Source: an uncultured Synergistaceae bacterium (lineage in GTDB: Bacteria; Synergistota; Synergistia; Synergistales; Dethiosulfovibrionaceae). Taken from it: DNA of 32,654 nucleotides. A model generated the notes under the pieces. The model had not been told where the DNA came from and made no database searches. It worked only from the letters and a program-made list of their open reading frames with translations. A program made the position numbers and the translations under genes. This document shows positions 22,100 through 29,462 of the stretch, piece by piece (positions within the stretch are counted from its first letter, which is position 1; each line of letters begins with the position of its first letter). The stretch lies in NCBI GenBank assembly GCA_902489135.1, contig CABTYW010000014.1:1-32654 (forward strand). The letters run 5' to 3'.

Positions 22100-24427
22100 T
22101 TGTGGGATTTTTTTACTGAACGAAGCAAGCGCGTCATTCAAATTGCACATCGAGAGGCACTGCGCCTCGGCCACGCTTTTATCGGCACCGAACACCTGAT
22201 GGTGGGGCTCATTACCGAAGAATCGTCGCTGGCGGCTCTGGCGCTTCACGAGGCCGGTTTGGCGGCCGACGACGTGGCGCGGAAGATCCTGGAGCTGCGT
22301 CCGCCGGCGGCCCCCTACCCCCAGGCCATCGACCTGCCCCTGTCCGAACGAGCGCGGAAGGTGCTCAACAGCGCCGTCCACATTGCCCACGAGCTCCATT
22401 CAGGCTATGTGGGAACGGAGCATCTTCTTTTGGGCGTGCTTTCCCTGCCCGACTGCGTCGCCTGCCAGGCGCTGCAAAGTCTGGGGATGGATGTGGAAGA
22501 TCTGAAGGACAGCCTGAAAGAGCAGCTTGCCGCGCGCAGCGGCAGCGAAACTCCACGGCCCGAAAGGAAAAACGGCGGAAAAAATCCCGACGTCTCGGTG
22601 AAAACGCCGACGCTGGATAAATACTGCATTGATCTGACGGCCAAAGCGGCCGACGGCGAGCTTGATCCGTTGATCGGGCGCGAAAAGGAAATGCGTCGAA
22701 TGATGCAGATTTTGTGTCGGCGCCGTAAAAACAATCCCGTTCTCGTGGGCGAGCCCGGAGTGGGCAAAACGGCCATCGTCGAGGGACTGGCCTGCAAACT
22801 TCGGGACGGAGCCGTGCCGTTGCTGCTGAAGGGGCGGCGCGTCGTGGAGCTCACCATGAGCGCTTTGGTGGCGGGAACCAAATACCGCGGCGAATTTGAA
22901 GATCGAATGAAAAAAATCGTCGATGAACTGACGGCGGCAAAAAAAATCATTCTGTTCATCGACGAGCTGCACACCGTGGTGGGAGCAGGCAGCGCCGAAG
23001 GTTCGTTGGACGCCGCCAACATTTTGAAGCCCAGCCTGGCGCGCGGCGACTTTCAGGTCATTGGAGCCACCACCCGTGAAGAATACACCAAAAATATCGA
23101 GAAAGACGCCGCTCTGGAGCGTCGCTTTCAGCCCATTGACGTGGCCGAGCCCGATGAGGACGCCGCGGTGGCCATTCTTCGGGGGCTCAAAGAGAGCTAT
23201 GAGAAGCATCACAGCGTTCACTACACCGAGGGCGCCATTGAAGCCGCCGTCCACCTGTCCACCCGTTATCTGTCTGACCGCAGCTTGCCCGATAAAGCCA
23301 TTGACCTCATTGACGAAGCGGGAGCCAAAGTGCGGCTTGACGTGGAAGACTGCAGGCCGACGGCGTTGCTGACCGTTGACGAAAACGAAATTGCCGACGT
23401 GCTTTCCCAGTGGAGCGGCATTCCCGTGAAGACGCTGACCGACGACGAGGCGCGGCGGCTCTTGAATCTGGAGACTGAAATTCATCGCCGGCTGGTCGGT
23501 CAGGACGAAGCCGTCAGCGCCGTGTGCAGAGCCATTCGTCGTTCGCGCAGCGGCTTGAGGGATCCCCGTCGCCCCGTGGGCAGCTTTCTGTTCCTCGGCC
23601 CCAGCGGCGTGGGCAAGACGGAATTGGCGCGCTGTTTGGCCCGCGCGCTTTTCGGCAGCGAAAAAGATCTCCTCTCCTTTGACATGAGCGAATACATGGA
23701 GCGCCACGAGGCCGCCAAACTGATCGGCGCGCCTCCCGGATACGTGGGATACGACGAACAGGGACGACTGACCGAAGCCGTACGCCGTCATCCCTGGTCG
23801 GTGGTGCTCTTTGACGAGATCGAAAAGGCCAATCCCGATATTTACAATCTGCTGCTTCAAATTCTCGAAGAGGGACGTCTGACCGACGCCCACGGGCGGG
23901 TTGTGGATTTCAGAAACACCGTGGTCATCATGACCAGCAACTTGGGCGTGAGGGCGGCCGCGAAGCCCGAACTGGGCTTTCAGCTTTCCGCGGAGGCTGA
24001 GAAAAAGAAGCAGGGGGAGGCCATCAGAAGCGCCGTGAAGGACTATTTCCGCCCGGAATTTCTCAACCGCCTTGACGGTCAGATCCTGTTCCGTCAGCTC
24101 AGCGAGGACGAGATGGGCAAGGTGTTCGACATTATGCTGTACGACCTGCGCGTTCGCCTGGGAGAGCGCGGCATCATCCTCTCCATGAAAAAAGAGGCCC
24201 GGGAGTTTTTGCTGGGCTCTGCGGCGGGGCAAAATCAGGGGGCCCGTCCGCTGCGCCGGCTCATTCAATCCAAAATCGAAGACCCTCTGTCGGATCTCAT
24301 CCTTTCCGGCGAGATCCCCGGAGGCTCCACGGTGGACTGTTTTGTGAGCGCAGGCGAGCTCGGTTTCAAGCGGAGAGACCGCTTCAAGGCCGGCAGAGCG
24401 CTGGCGGCCGCAGGCATTTCGGAATAA
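22100..24427 (+). CDS. clpC: ClpC-type AAA+ unfoldase lacking the M-domain
   Basis: This HSP100 unfoldase of 775 residues partners with ClpP. It has an N-domain with two repeats (FTERSKRVIQIAHREA, then ARKVLNSAVHIAHEL), D1 with Walker A GEPGVGKT at 217-224 and Walker B LFIDELH, then D2 with Walker A GPSGVGKTE near 500 and VLFDEIEKA. LGF in PELGFQL suits the ClpP-docking loop. Only about 20 residues lie between DEAGAKVRL (near 413) and LSQWSGIPV (near 437); in B. subtilis ClpC about 75 hold the coiled-coil M-domain. That spacing is ClpA-like. The start is TTG at 22100 with GGGAGG nine bases upstream; GTG 22079 overlaps the ribosome site. mcsA and mcsB are absent. Confidence 0.93.
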   Translation: MWDFFTERSKRVIQIAHREALRLGHAFIGTEHLMVGLITEESSLAALALHEAGLAADDVARKILELRPPAAPYPQAIDLPLSERARKVLNSAVHIAHELHSGYVGTEHLLLGVLSLPDCVACQALQSLGMDVEDLKDSLKEQLAARSGSETPRPERKNGGKNPDVSVKTPTLDKYCIDLTAKAADGELDPLIGREKEMRRMMQILCRRRKNNPVLVGEPGVGKTAIVEGLACKLRDGAVPLLLKGRRVVELTMSALVAGTKYRGEFEDRMKKIVDELTAAKKIILFIDELHTVVGAGSAEGSLDAANILKPSLARGDFQVIGATTREEYTKNIEKDAALERRFQPIDVAEPDEDAAVAILRGLKESYEKHHSVHYTEGAIEAAVHLSTRYLSDRSLPDKAIDLIDEAGAKVRLDVEDCRPTALLTVDENEIADVLSQWSGIPVKTLTDDEARRLLNLETEIHRRLVGQDEAVSAVCRAIRRSRSGLRDPRRPVGSFLFLGPSGVGKTELARCLARALFGSEKDLLSFDMSEYMERHEAAKLIGAPPGYVGYDEQGRLTEAVRRHPWSVVLFDEIEKANPDIYNLLLQILEEGRLTDAHGRVVDFRNTVVIMTSNLGVRAAAKPELGFQLSAEAEKKKQGEAIRSAVKDYFRPEFLNRLDGQILFRQLSEDEMGKVFDIMLYDLRVRLGERGIILSMKKEAREFLLGSAAGQNQGARPLRRLIQSKIEDPLSDLILSGEIPGGSTVDCFVSAGELGFKRRDRFKAGRALAAAGISE

Positions 24428-24483
24428 ACGAACCCGACAGCCGTCGGGGCTTCACGACGGCTGTCGGGTTCGTATTTTTTTTC
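24428..24483 (+). terminator. Very strong terminator after clpC
   Basis: A perfect 19-bp stem (24428-24446 with 24455-24473), eight-base loop, then A and eight T's. It starts just after the stop codon. The following 225 bases to the thioredoxin gene show no gene or clear signal. Confidence 0.95.
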
Positions 24484-24709
24484 GTGCGGCGAGCGGCCGG
24501 GCCGAGGCATACCATCCCGTACAAGACCCAATTTCAATGCCTGCCCCCATGGGGAACAACCCCGGCGCCGCGCGACGAACGCACGATGCGGTCCGTTTCA
24601 TTCTTCGCCTCTGCCCGGGAAATCGGCGGCAACGGACATATGCGAGGCGGTTCGGAGCCTCTCATGAAGCGCCGAGCGGGCGTCGCGGTTGCAAGAATTT
24701 TTCAGCTTT

Positions 24710-25021
24710 TTACCGGCCCAACAGGGCGAGCACGTTTTCCCTGGACGGCGCTCCCACGGTGCGCGCGGCGGGGTCGCCGTCCTTGAACAGGATCAGTGTG
24801 GGAATGCTCATGACTTTGAAAGCCGCTGCCAGTTCGGGGTGGTCTTCCACGTTGACTTTGGCCACTTTAAAGTCCGAGGCTTCTGCGGCAATTTCTTCGA
24901 TGACCGGTGAAAAGGCGCGGCAGGGAGCGCACCAGGGCGCCCAGAAATCCACAAGCACCGCCGCGGCGCTTTCAAGGACTTCGCTTCGGAAGTTTTCAGG
25001 GGTCAGATCGATGGGTTTCAT
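24710..25021 (-). CDS. Thioredoxin with a WCAPC active site
   Basis: This cytoplasmic thiol-disulfide oxidoreductase has 103 residues and normal thioredoxin-fold order: VLVDFWAPWCAPC near 22-34, the buried Asp and VEDHPELAAAFKVMSIPTLILF with the cis-proline, then a C-terminal helix. The active site is CAPC instead of the usual CGPC, which may shift redox potential slightly. ATG at 25021 has GAGGAGG upstream. It is a single-gene unit, with no thioredoxin reductase adjacent. Confidence 0.94.
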   Translation of the reverse strand: MKPIDLTPENFRSEVLESAAAVLVDFWAPWCAPCRAFSPVIEEIAAEASDFKVAKVNVEDHPELAAAFKVMSIPTLILFKDGDPAARTVGAPSRENVLALLGR

Positions 25022-25120
25022 GTGATTTTCTCCTCCTCAAGTTGAAGTTGAGCGAACGTCGAGGCTTATGGAGCCCCGCTGCCGCTCTTTCGTGCTGCGG
25101 GCCTTGGTGCGCCCGAAGAC

Positions 25121-25126
25121 ATTATA
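25121..25126 (-). promoter_or_regulatory. -10 candidate for the thioredoxin gene
   Basis: TATAAT on the minus strand about 100 bases upstream of the ATG. No good -35 stands at the right distance. From here to 25375 no gene or strong signal is seen apart from a short CGTCG/CGACG hairpin with T6 at about 25254-25275. Confidence 0.35.
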
Positions 25127-25375
25127 ACGCCGATGGCGAAGTTGAGGTACCCATATGGCCGAGAAAGCCGCGGCCTTCCAAAAAGGGCGGTTTCCGGACG
25201 TGTCGCCCGGAAGTGCAAAAAGCGTGGATGCCCGATGGGTTGGGAAGGGAAAACGTCGTTGCCGACGGTTTTTTCACTGAATTTTGAGGGGCTTTGGCGC
25301 TTTCCGGCATGGTCAATGCGACGGATCGGAGGTTTCGGCGCCCTCCTTTTCTCTCCAAAAAAAGGGCGTTTTTCG

Positions 25376-25384
25376 TGATACAAT
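25376..25384 (+). promoter_or_regulatory. Extended -10 promoter of the MATE leader transcript
   Basis: TGaTACAAT is an extended -10 element with no strong -35. Transcription would start near 25391 and give a long untranslated leader before the MATE gene. Confidence 0.45.
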
Positions 25385-25390
25385 CATGGT

Positions 25391-25630
25391 ATCCTTTCGG
25401 GACGGCCGATGATCACAGCGCAGCTTCGCCAATGAGTTCCGCTGAATTTTCACCGCCTGCGCGGGGATGGGCCCCGAAGTGGAATTATCTTCGAGAAGAA
25501 CAAAAGCAGAACCCCGCCTGCACGGAGGCTGTCCCGTGTTCGCGCCATGGGGCTTTTCCGTGGGCCCCTTTTGTGGGTGCATCGCCGGTGGGCCGCGAGA
25601 GCTTCCGCTCTCGGCGGCCAAGTTTTTTTA
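25391..25630 (+). ncRNA. Structured 5' leader with intrinsic terminator (candidate attenuator/riboswitch, class unknown)
   Basis: About 240 bases without a convincing gene hold several hairpins in order: CGGGG/CCCCG near 25460, CTTC/GAAG near 25488, CACGG/CCGTG near 25520-25537, and GGGGC/GCCCC followed by TTTT near 25551-25571. The last is a 12-bp stem with one bulge (25591-25602 with 25607-25619, TTCC loop) and T7 at 25623-25629. No plus-strand gene lies upstream, so the final terminator must act inside this leader. I could not match guanidine, T-box, TPP, cobalamin or manganese consensus elements. It could regulate the MATE exporter; this is inference. Confidence 0.4.
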
Positions 25631-25752
25631 AGCGGCGCCGACGGGAGATTCGCTGCGGCGAAAGCGTGTCCTTGCTGTTTTTTGCCCATGAGCGGCGCGG
25701 CGGCGGTGCCGTTGGGGGGCGCTCTATTTTAATCTGACGAGGTGAGCTGAAC

Positions 25753-25938
25753 ATGGGTGAAGCGAAGCTTGGAGCGAAGCGGAGAGAATTGAACGAAGCC
25801 CTTTTTCCCGCTGGGGCGTGCAGGGCTTTCAAGGGCACGGGATTGAAAACGGCGCCGGCATTTCTGCAAAAGAACGGGAACGACGGGCACGTGGCGGGCG
25901 GCGGCCGTGCCGTTGTCCGCGCAGCCCTGCAGCCGTGA
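25753..25938 (+). CDS. Small ORF upstream of MATE (possible leader peptide)
   Basis: This reading frame of 61 codons has an AGGTG ribosome site eight bases upstream. The protein is not recognised; it is basic, Ala/Gly-rich and lacks a clear domain. Its stop TGA (25936-25938) overlaps a GTG (25935) in the MATE frame as GTGA, which would allow coupled translation. Since the MATE gene has no ribosome site of its own, this coupling is plausible. It could also be a chance frame in GC-rich DNA. Confidence 0.3.
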   Translation: MGEAKLGAKRRELNEALFPAGACRAFKGTGLKTAPAFLQKNGNDGHVAGGGRAVVRAALQP

Positions 25939-25994
25939 GCCGCTGTAATTTCCGGGCCCGGGACCGTTCGCCGGAAAAAAGTTCCCGCGGTACC

Positions 25995-27338
25995 ATGCTG
26001 AGCGGCAGCGTGTTCTGGTCCATGATTCTTTTCGCGCTGCCCATTGTGGTGGGGAATTTTTTTCTCCAGCTCTACGTCATTGTGGACGCCATTATCGTCG
26101 GGCGATTTATCGGCGCCCATTCTCTGGCCGCTGTCAGCGTGGCAACGCCCATTTCGTCCATCGTGGTGTTTTTTCTGTTCGGCGGCTGCACGGGTGTGTC
26201 GGTGCTCATCGCCCAGACCTACGGCGGCGGCGACGGACGGAAACTTCGCGAAGCGGCGTCCACGGCGCTGATGTTCGGCATGGCTTTTACCCTTTGTCTG
26301 ACGGGACTCTGCATGGCGCTTACGCCTTCAGTCCTGCGGTGGACGCATACGCCGCCCGAGCTCATCGAAGAGACGACGCTTTATCTGAACGTGGTTTTCC
26401 TGGGGCTGATCTTTTCCTTTCTGTATAATTTTTTCGCTTCGGCGCTGCGGGGCATCGGAAATTCACGCGCCCCCTTCGTCATTCAGGTGGCGGCGTCCTG
26501 TCTCCACATTGTGATGAACTTGTTTTTTGTGGGGTACGTGGGCATGGGAATTAAAGGTTCGGCGTTGGCCACGGTGCTGTCTCAGGTGTTCTCTTCGTCG
26601 GTTTGTATCCTCTACGTTTATGGACGCGAACCGCTTTTGGCTCTTCGTCGCGGAGACTGGCATTTCAGCGCCTCCATGCTGAAGCTGACGCTCAATTACA
26701 GCTGGGCTTCGGCGCTGCAGTCGGTCATTGTCTACGTCGGCAGGTTTCTCACTCAGGGCTGCATCAATCCTCTGGGCGCCGACAATGTGGCGGGATACAA
26801 CGCGGCGACCAGAGTGGAAAATATTGTCATGATGACCTATGACGGCGTCAATGTGGCTTTGTCCACCTTTATCGCGCAGAACCTGGGGGCGCGGCAGTTG
26901 GCCCGCATCACGTCGGGATTTTTCACGGCCATGGCTGCCGATGTGATTTACATTGCCGCGGCGGGCACGCTGCTTTTCCTGAAAGCTCCGGCCATTATGG
27001 GCATTTTCGTCAGCGGAGCCGCCGGCCCGGGGATTATCAACGCCGGCGTGGAATATTTGCGGCCCATGGCCTTCTATCTCGTGATCTCGGTGTTCGTCGC
27101 TCTGTTTCAAAGCACCCTGCGGGGGCTGGGCGAGTTTAGAATTATTATGATGGTCTCTCTGATTCAGATTGCCATCCGTGTGTACCTTTCGTTTCGACTG
27201 GTGCCCTGTCTGGGAATTCCGGCGACGGCTCATTCCACGGTCATCGGATGGATTGCGGTTCTGTTCTGGCTTGCCCCCGCGGCTTATGGGCGGCTCAAAG
27301 AGCTGTCGCGCGGTGCAGTGTTAAAAAATTCCCCATGA
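25995..27338 (+). CDS. MATE family efflux transporter (second copy type)
   Basis: This multi-helix inner-membrane exporter of 447 residues from ATG 25995 is close to the usual 440-460 for MATE. The N-terminal SGSVFWSMILFALPIVVGN is followed by VDAIIVGRFIGAHSLAAVS, and the second half has YVGRFLTQGCINPLGADNVAGYNAATR, typical of DinF/NorM-like MATE proteins from anaerobes. No ribosome site is clear at 25995. GTG 25935, coupled to the stop of a small upstream ORF, would add 20 residues. It differs in sequence from the MATE at 15,452-16,849, so it is not a recent duplicate. A structured leader with a terminator precedes it. Confidence 0.88.
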   Translation: MLSGSVFWSMILFALPIVVGNFFLQLYVIVDAIIVGRFIGAHSLAAVSVATPISSIVVFFLFGGCTGVSVLIAQTYGGGDGRKLREAASTALMFGMAFTLCLTGLCMALTPSVLRWTHTPPELIEETTLYLNVVFLGLIFSFLYNFFASALRGIGNSRAPFVIQVAASCLHIVMNLFFVGYVGMGIKGSALATVLSQVFSSSVCILYVYGREPLLALRRGDWHFSASMLKLTLNYSWASALQSVIVYVGRFLTQGCINPLGADNVAGYNAATRVENIVMMTYDGVNVALSTFIAQNLGARQLARITSGFFTAMAADVIYIAAAGTLLFLKAPAIMGIFVSGAAGPGIINAGVEYLRPMAFYLVISVFVALFQSTLRGLGEFRIIMMVSLIQIAIRVYLSFRLVPCLGIPATAHSTVIGWIAVLFWLAPAAYGRLKELSRGAVLKNSP

Positions 27339-27397
27339 ACGCCTTTAGAAAATTTTTTGTGCGGCACCGGAGCGCCGTTGTCCTTTCTTCCTTGATT

Positions 27398-27452
27398 AAC
27401 GTACCGATGCGCGCCGAAACGGAAAATCCGTTTCGGCGCGCATCGGTACGTT
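27398..27452. repeat. Perfect 26-bp inverted repeat with AAA loop
   Basis: Arms 27398-27423 and 27427-27452 are perfectly complementary around an AAA triloop. It lies between the convergent MATE and small membrane protein genes, so it may terminate both. T-runs are short (GTTTG on plus, GTTAATC on minus), and the stem is far longer than other terminators in this window. Confidence 0.85.
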
Positions 27453-27463
27453 TGAAGGGACGG

Positions 27464-27871
27464 CTATTTTTGTGCTTCCGCCTGTGCCAAAGTGACGATG
27501 AAGTCGGTCAGAACTTTATCCAGCGCCTCATAGGCCTCTTCGGCGGGGGCAGTGAGTTTTTTCGATTTCGGCGGCATGGTCTTGAGCTGAGTTTTGAGCG
27601 CGGTTATGGATGCTTCAAGCTGTTGAAGCATGGTGTCCACCGCCGCTTCGGTTTCACCGGTCAGCGGCAGATCCTGTCCTTTATCCACCAGCGCGTCGCC
27701 TAAAATCACCGTTTTAATCACTGAAGCCGCCGTCTGGGGGTCAAGATGGGAAACGCTTTTCAGCAGATCGCGCTGCGGGTTGGAGGTCAAATAGGGGGAG
27801 AGCGCGAAGACGCCGCAGATCAGAAGGACCACGGAGATGAGAAATCTTTTTTTTCTGAGGTTGGGTCTCAT
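27464..27871 (-). CDS. Small membrane-anchored protein of unknown function
   Basis: I do not recognise this 135-residue protein. It has a basic N-terminus (RPNLRKKRF), one hydrophobic segment (about residues 11-28, ending before SPYLTS), and a mostly helical, Leu/Ala/Lys-rich soluble part. The latter may form a coiled coil in LEASITALKTQLKTM and then a Pro-Lys-rich turn. It is either a signal-anchor or an exported protein. ATG at 27871 is chosen because AAGGAG lies nine bases upstream; ATG six bases earlier is too close to it. It is 46 bases downstream of the ProRS-like gene on the same strand and probably shares its transcript. Confidence 0.7.
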   Translation of the reverse strand: MRPNLRKKRFLISVVLLICGVFALSPYLTSNPQRDLLKSVSHLDPQTAASVIKTVILGDALVDKGQDLPLTGETEAAVDTMLQQLEASITALKTQLKTMPPKSKKLTAPAEEAYEALDKVLTDFIVTLAQAEAQK

Positions 27872-27917
27872 GTTCATCAGCTCCTTGCTGTGTATGTCCA
27901 TTGTATCACTTTTTTCG

Positions 27918-29426
27918 TCATGAGCGCTTGAACTGACGGAGAAACTCCTGAAGGGGCAGCGTTTCCGTTTCGCCGCGGCGGGTGACGTCAACCATGGGAA
28001 GCCCCTCTTCGGTTTTGAGAAACAGCAGTTCCGGCGCGCAGGAAACGCGGGCTTGCGCGGCGCGGTCAACGGTTTTCATTCCGGTTCGGTCGTCGCCGAC
28101 GGCGTGTCGTCCGGCTTCGTCGAGAGCGGATGCAAGCTCTGAAATGAAGTCGGGAGCGTCGTCACCCTCCCACCAGACGTAATCGTCGTAGGGCGCCAGC
28201 TCATGGGGCCAGCAGTCCCTTTTCTCCATCAGCGCCGAAAGCAGTGCGGTCAAGTCAATGGAGGCGCTCCAGGCCGGAACGTGAGTTTTTTCTCTGCCGT
28301 CGTAGAACGTCAGTGAAGGATCGTTTGCGCAGGCGGGGTCAACGGGAAAGAACCGTGCGACGGAGCGAAGCGCTTTTTTTTGCAGCGCAGCTCCGCAATT
28401 GGGGCAGCAATCGCCCTCCTGCACGTAGGAAAGATCGGCGGCGGCGTCGGTCTTAAAATCCCTTCCCCAGCAGGCGCCCGTAAGATGAAAGCCTCTTTTG
28501 TTGGCTCCGATCACGGCGTCTCGAGCGCCTGTCGCGCTGTAATCGGCCAGAAGACGCAGCGAAGCGGGGAGCCCGACAGGTCCCATGTATCCCGCGCAGT
28601 CGCCCATGACGGCGGACAGCTCTTGGGAAGATGCGGGGCGGATTGAAGCGCCCTGCAGCGCCGCGCGCAGCTTTTCGACGCAGACGCGTCGGTCGGCGCG
28701 CAGAACGACGGCGATCAGGCCGTGCCCTTCCGCGGCGTAAACCATGGTTTTGAGAACGCGCGTCACGGGCACCTTCAAAAATTGACAAAGCGCCTCCACG
28801 GTGGAACAGCGGGGAGTTTCCACTTCCTTCAGCGTCGGTTCTTTGTCGACGTTCTGAATTTGGCCGCCGCCCCGGAAGGGGCTGTCGGGAGCGCAGAGCC
28901 AGCCGCAGGTCGGGCAGGCCAGTCCGTCTGTTCCCCTCAGCGGAGCTTCACAGGAGCACAGAAGATCGACGGCGTGACCTTCGGCAGTGAGACGGTCGAC
29001 GCGTCGCAGCGTCGCACCGAGAGAACAGACGGTTTGTCCCACCGTGCGGAGCGCGTCGTTGGCCATTTCCAAAGACGCTTCGAGGTCGCTGTGCAGTCCC
29101 AGCAGTTCCAGTCGGTCATCGCGCCGCTGAACCAGCAGAAGCGGCAGGTCGCCGCAGCGGCGCACCACGCGCACCGCCACGTCCAGCAGCCCCCGTGACG
29201 AGCCGCCGGCGTCCGCCAGTTGGGGCGCGAAATTCCCCAGGGCGGCCAGCAAGAACTGCTGAGCGCGGGCGTAAACTTTCCGTCCCGCGGGCAGCAGAAT
29301 GATTTTTTCATCGTTGGGGTTCCACAGAACGTTGCCGGCGCGGATCATTTTCGCCGCTCCCGCGTCGCGAAGTTTCGCCGGCCGCTTCGGTGACAGCGGC
29401 AGCAGAATTTGACTCATCCATTTCAT
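27918..29426 (-). CDS. Prolyl-tRNA-synthetase-like protein with eroded catalytic core and a retained INS editing domain
   Basis: This 502-residue protein follows bacterial ProRS end to end: MSQILLPL at the N-terminus, CPTCGW (171-176) where ProRS has a Cys pair, a YbaK/INS-type domain at about 194-335 with VLKTMVY (Lys226), GPVGLPASLRLLADYS and CWGRDF (319-324), then EGDCCPNCGAAL (338-348), and LAPYDDYVWW where ProRS has IAPFDVHIV. The motif 2 region (about 90-125) is shortened and lacks the RDE..R pattern. Motif 3 (GCYGIGVSRL) is replaced by PAWSASIDLTALL without its Arg. It is therefore probably not a synthetase, but may edit or bind mischarged tRNA(Pro). ATG 29426 follows AAGGAA. It lies 36 bases after exonuclease III and may be co-transcribed. 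Confidence 0.75.
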   Translation of the reverse strand: MKWMSQILLPLSPKRPAKLRDAGAAKMIRAGNVLWNPNDEKIILLPAGRKVYARAQQFLLAALGNFAPQLADAGGSSRGLLDVAVRVVRRCGDLPLLLVQRRDDRLELLGLHSDLEASLEMANDALRTVGQTVCSLGATLRRVDRLTAEGHAVDLLCSCEAPLRGTDGLACPTCGWLCAPDSPFRGGGQIQNVDKEPTLKEVETPRCSTVEALCQFLKVPVTRVLKTMVYAAEGHGLIAVVLRADRRVCVEKLRAALQGASIRPASSQELSAVMGDCAGYMGPVGLPASLRLLADYSATGARDAVIGANKRGFHLTGACWGRDFKTDAAADLSYVQEGDCCPNCGAALQKKALRSVARFFPVDPACANDPSLTFYDGREKTHVPAWSASIDLTALLSALMEKRDCWPHELAPYDDYVWWEGDDAPDFISELASALDEAGRHAVGDDRTGMKTVDRAAQARVSCAPELLFLKTEEGLPMVDVTRRGETETLPLQEFLRQFKRS

Positions 29427-29462
29427 CGCAGGGCTTCCTTTCGGGAGTTCTTGTGTCGGTGA

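Noticed and set aside
22400..24268. 622-codon minus-strand frame over clpC
   Set aside because: Shadow in GC-rich DNA; the plus frame encodes intact ClpC motifs.
25391..25630. T-box or guanidine-I riboswitch
   Set aside because: The T-box AGGGTGG..ACCGCG sequence and the guanidine-I ACGG..CCGGGA elements are not present in order.
25432..25737. Open frame of 101 codons through the MATE leader
   Set aside because: No ribosome site, Arg/Pro-rich, and it crosses the terminator hairpin; more likely non-coding RNA.
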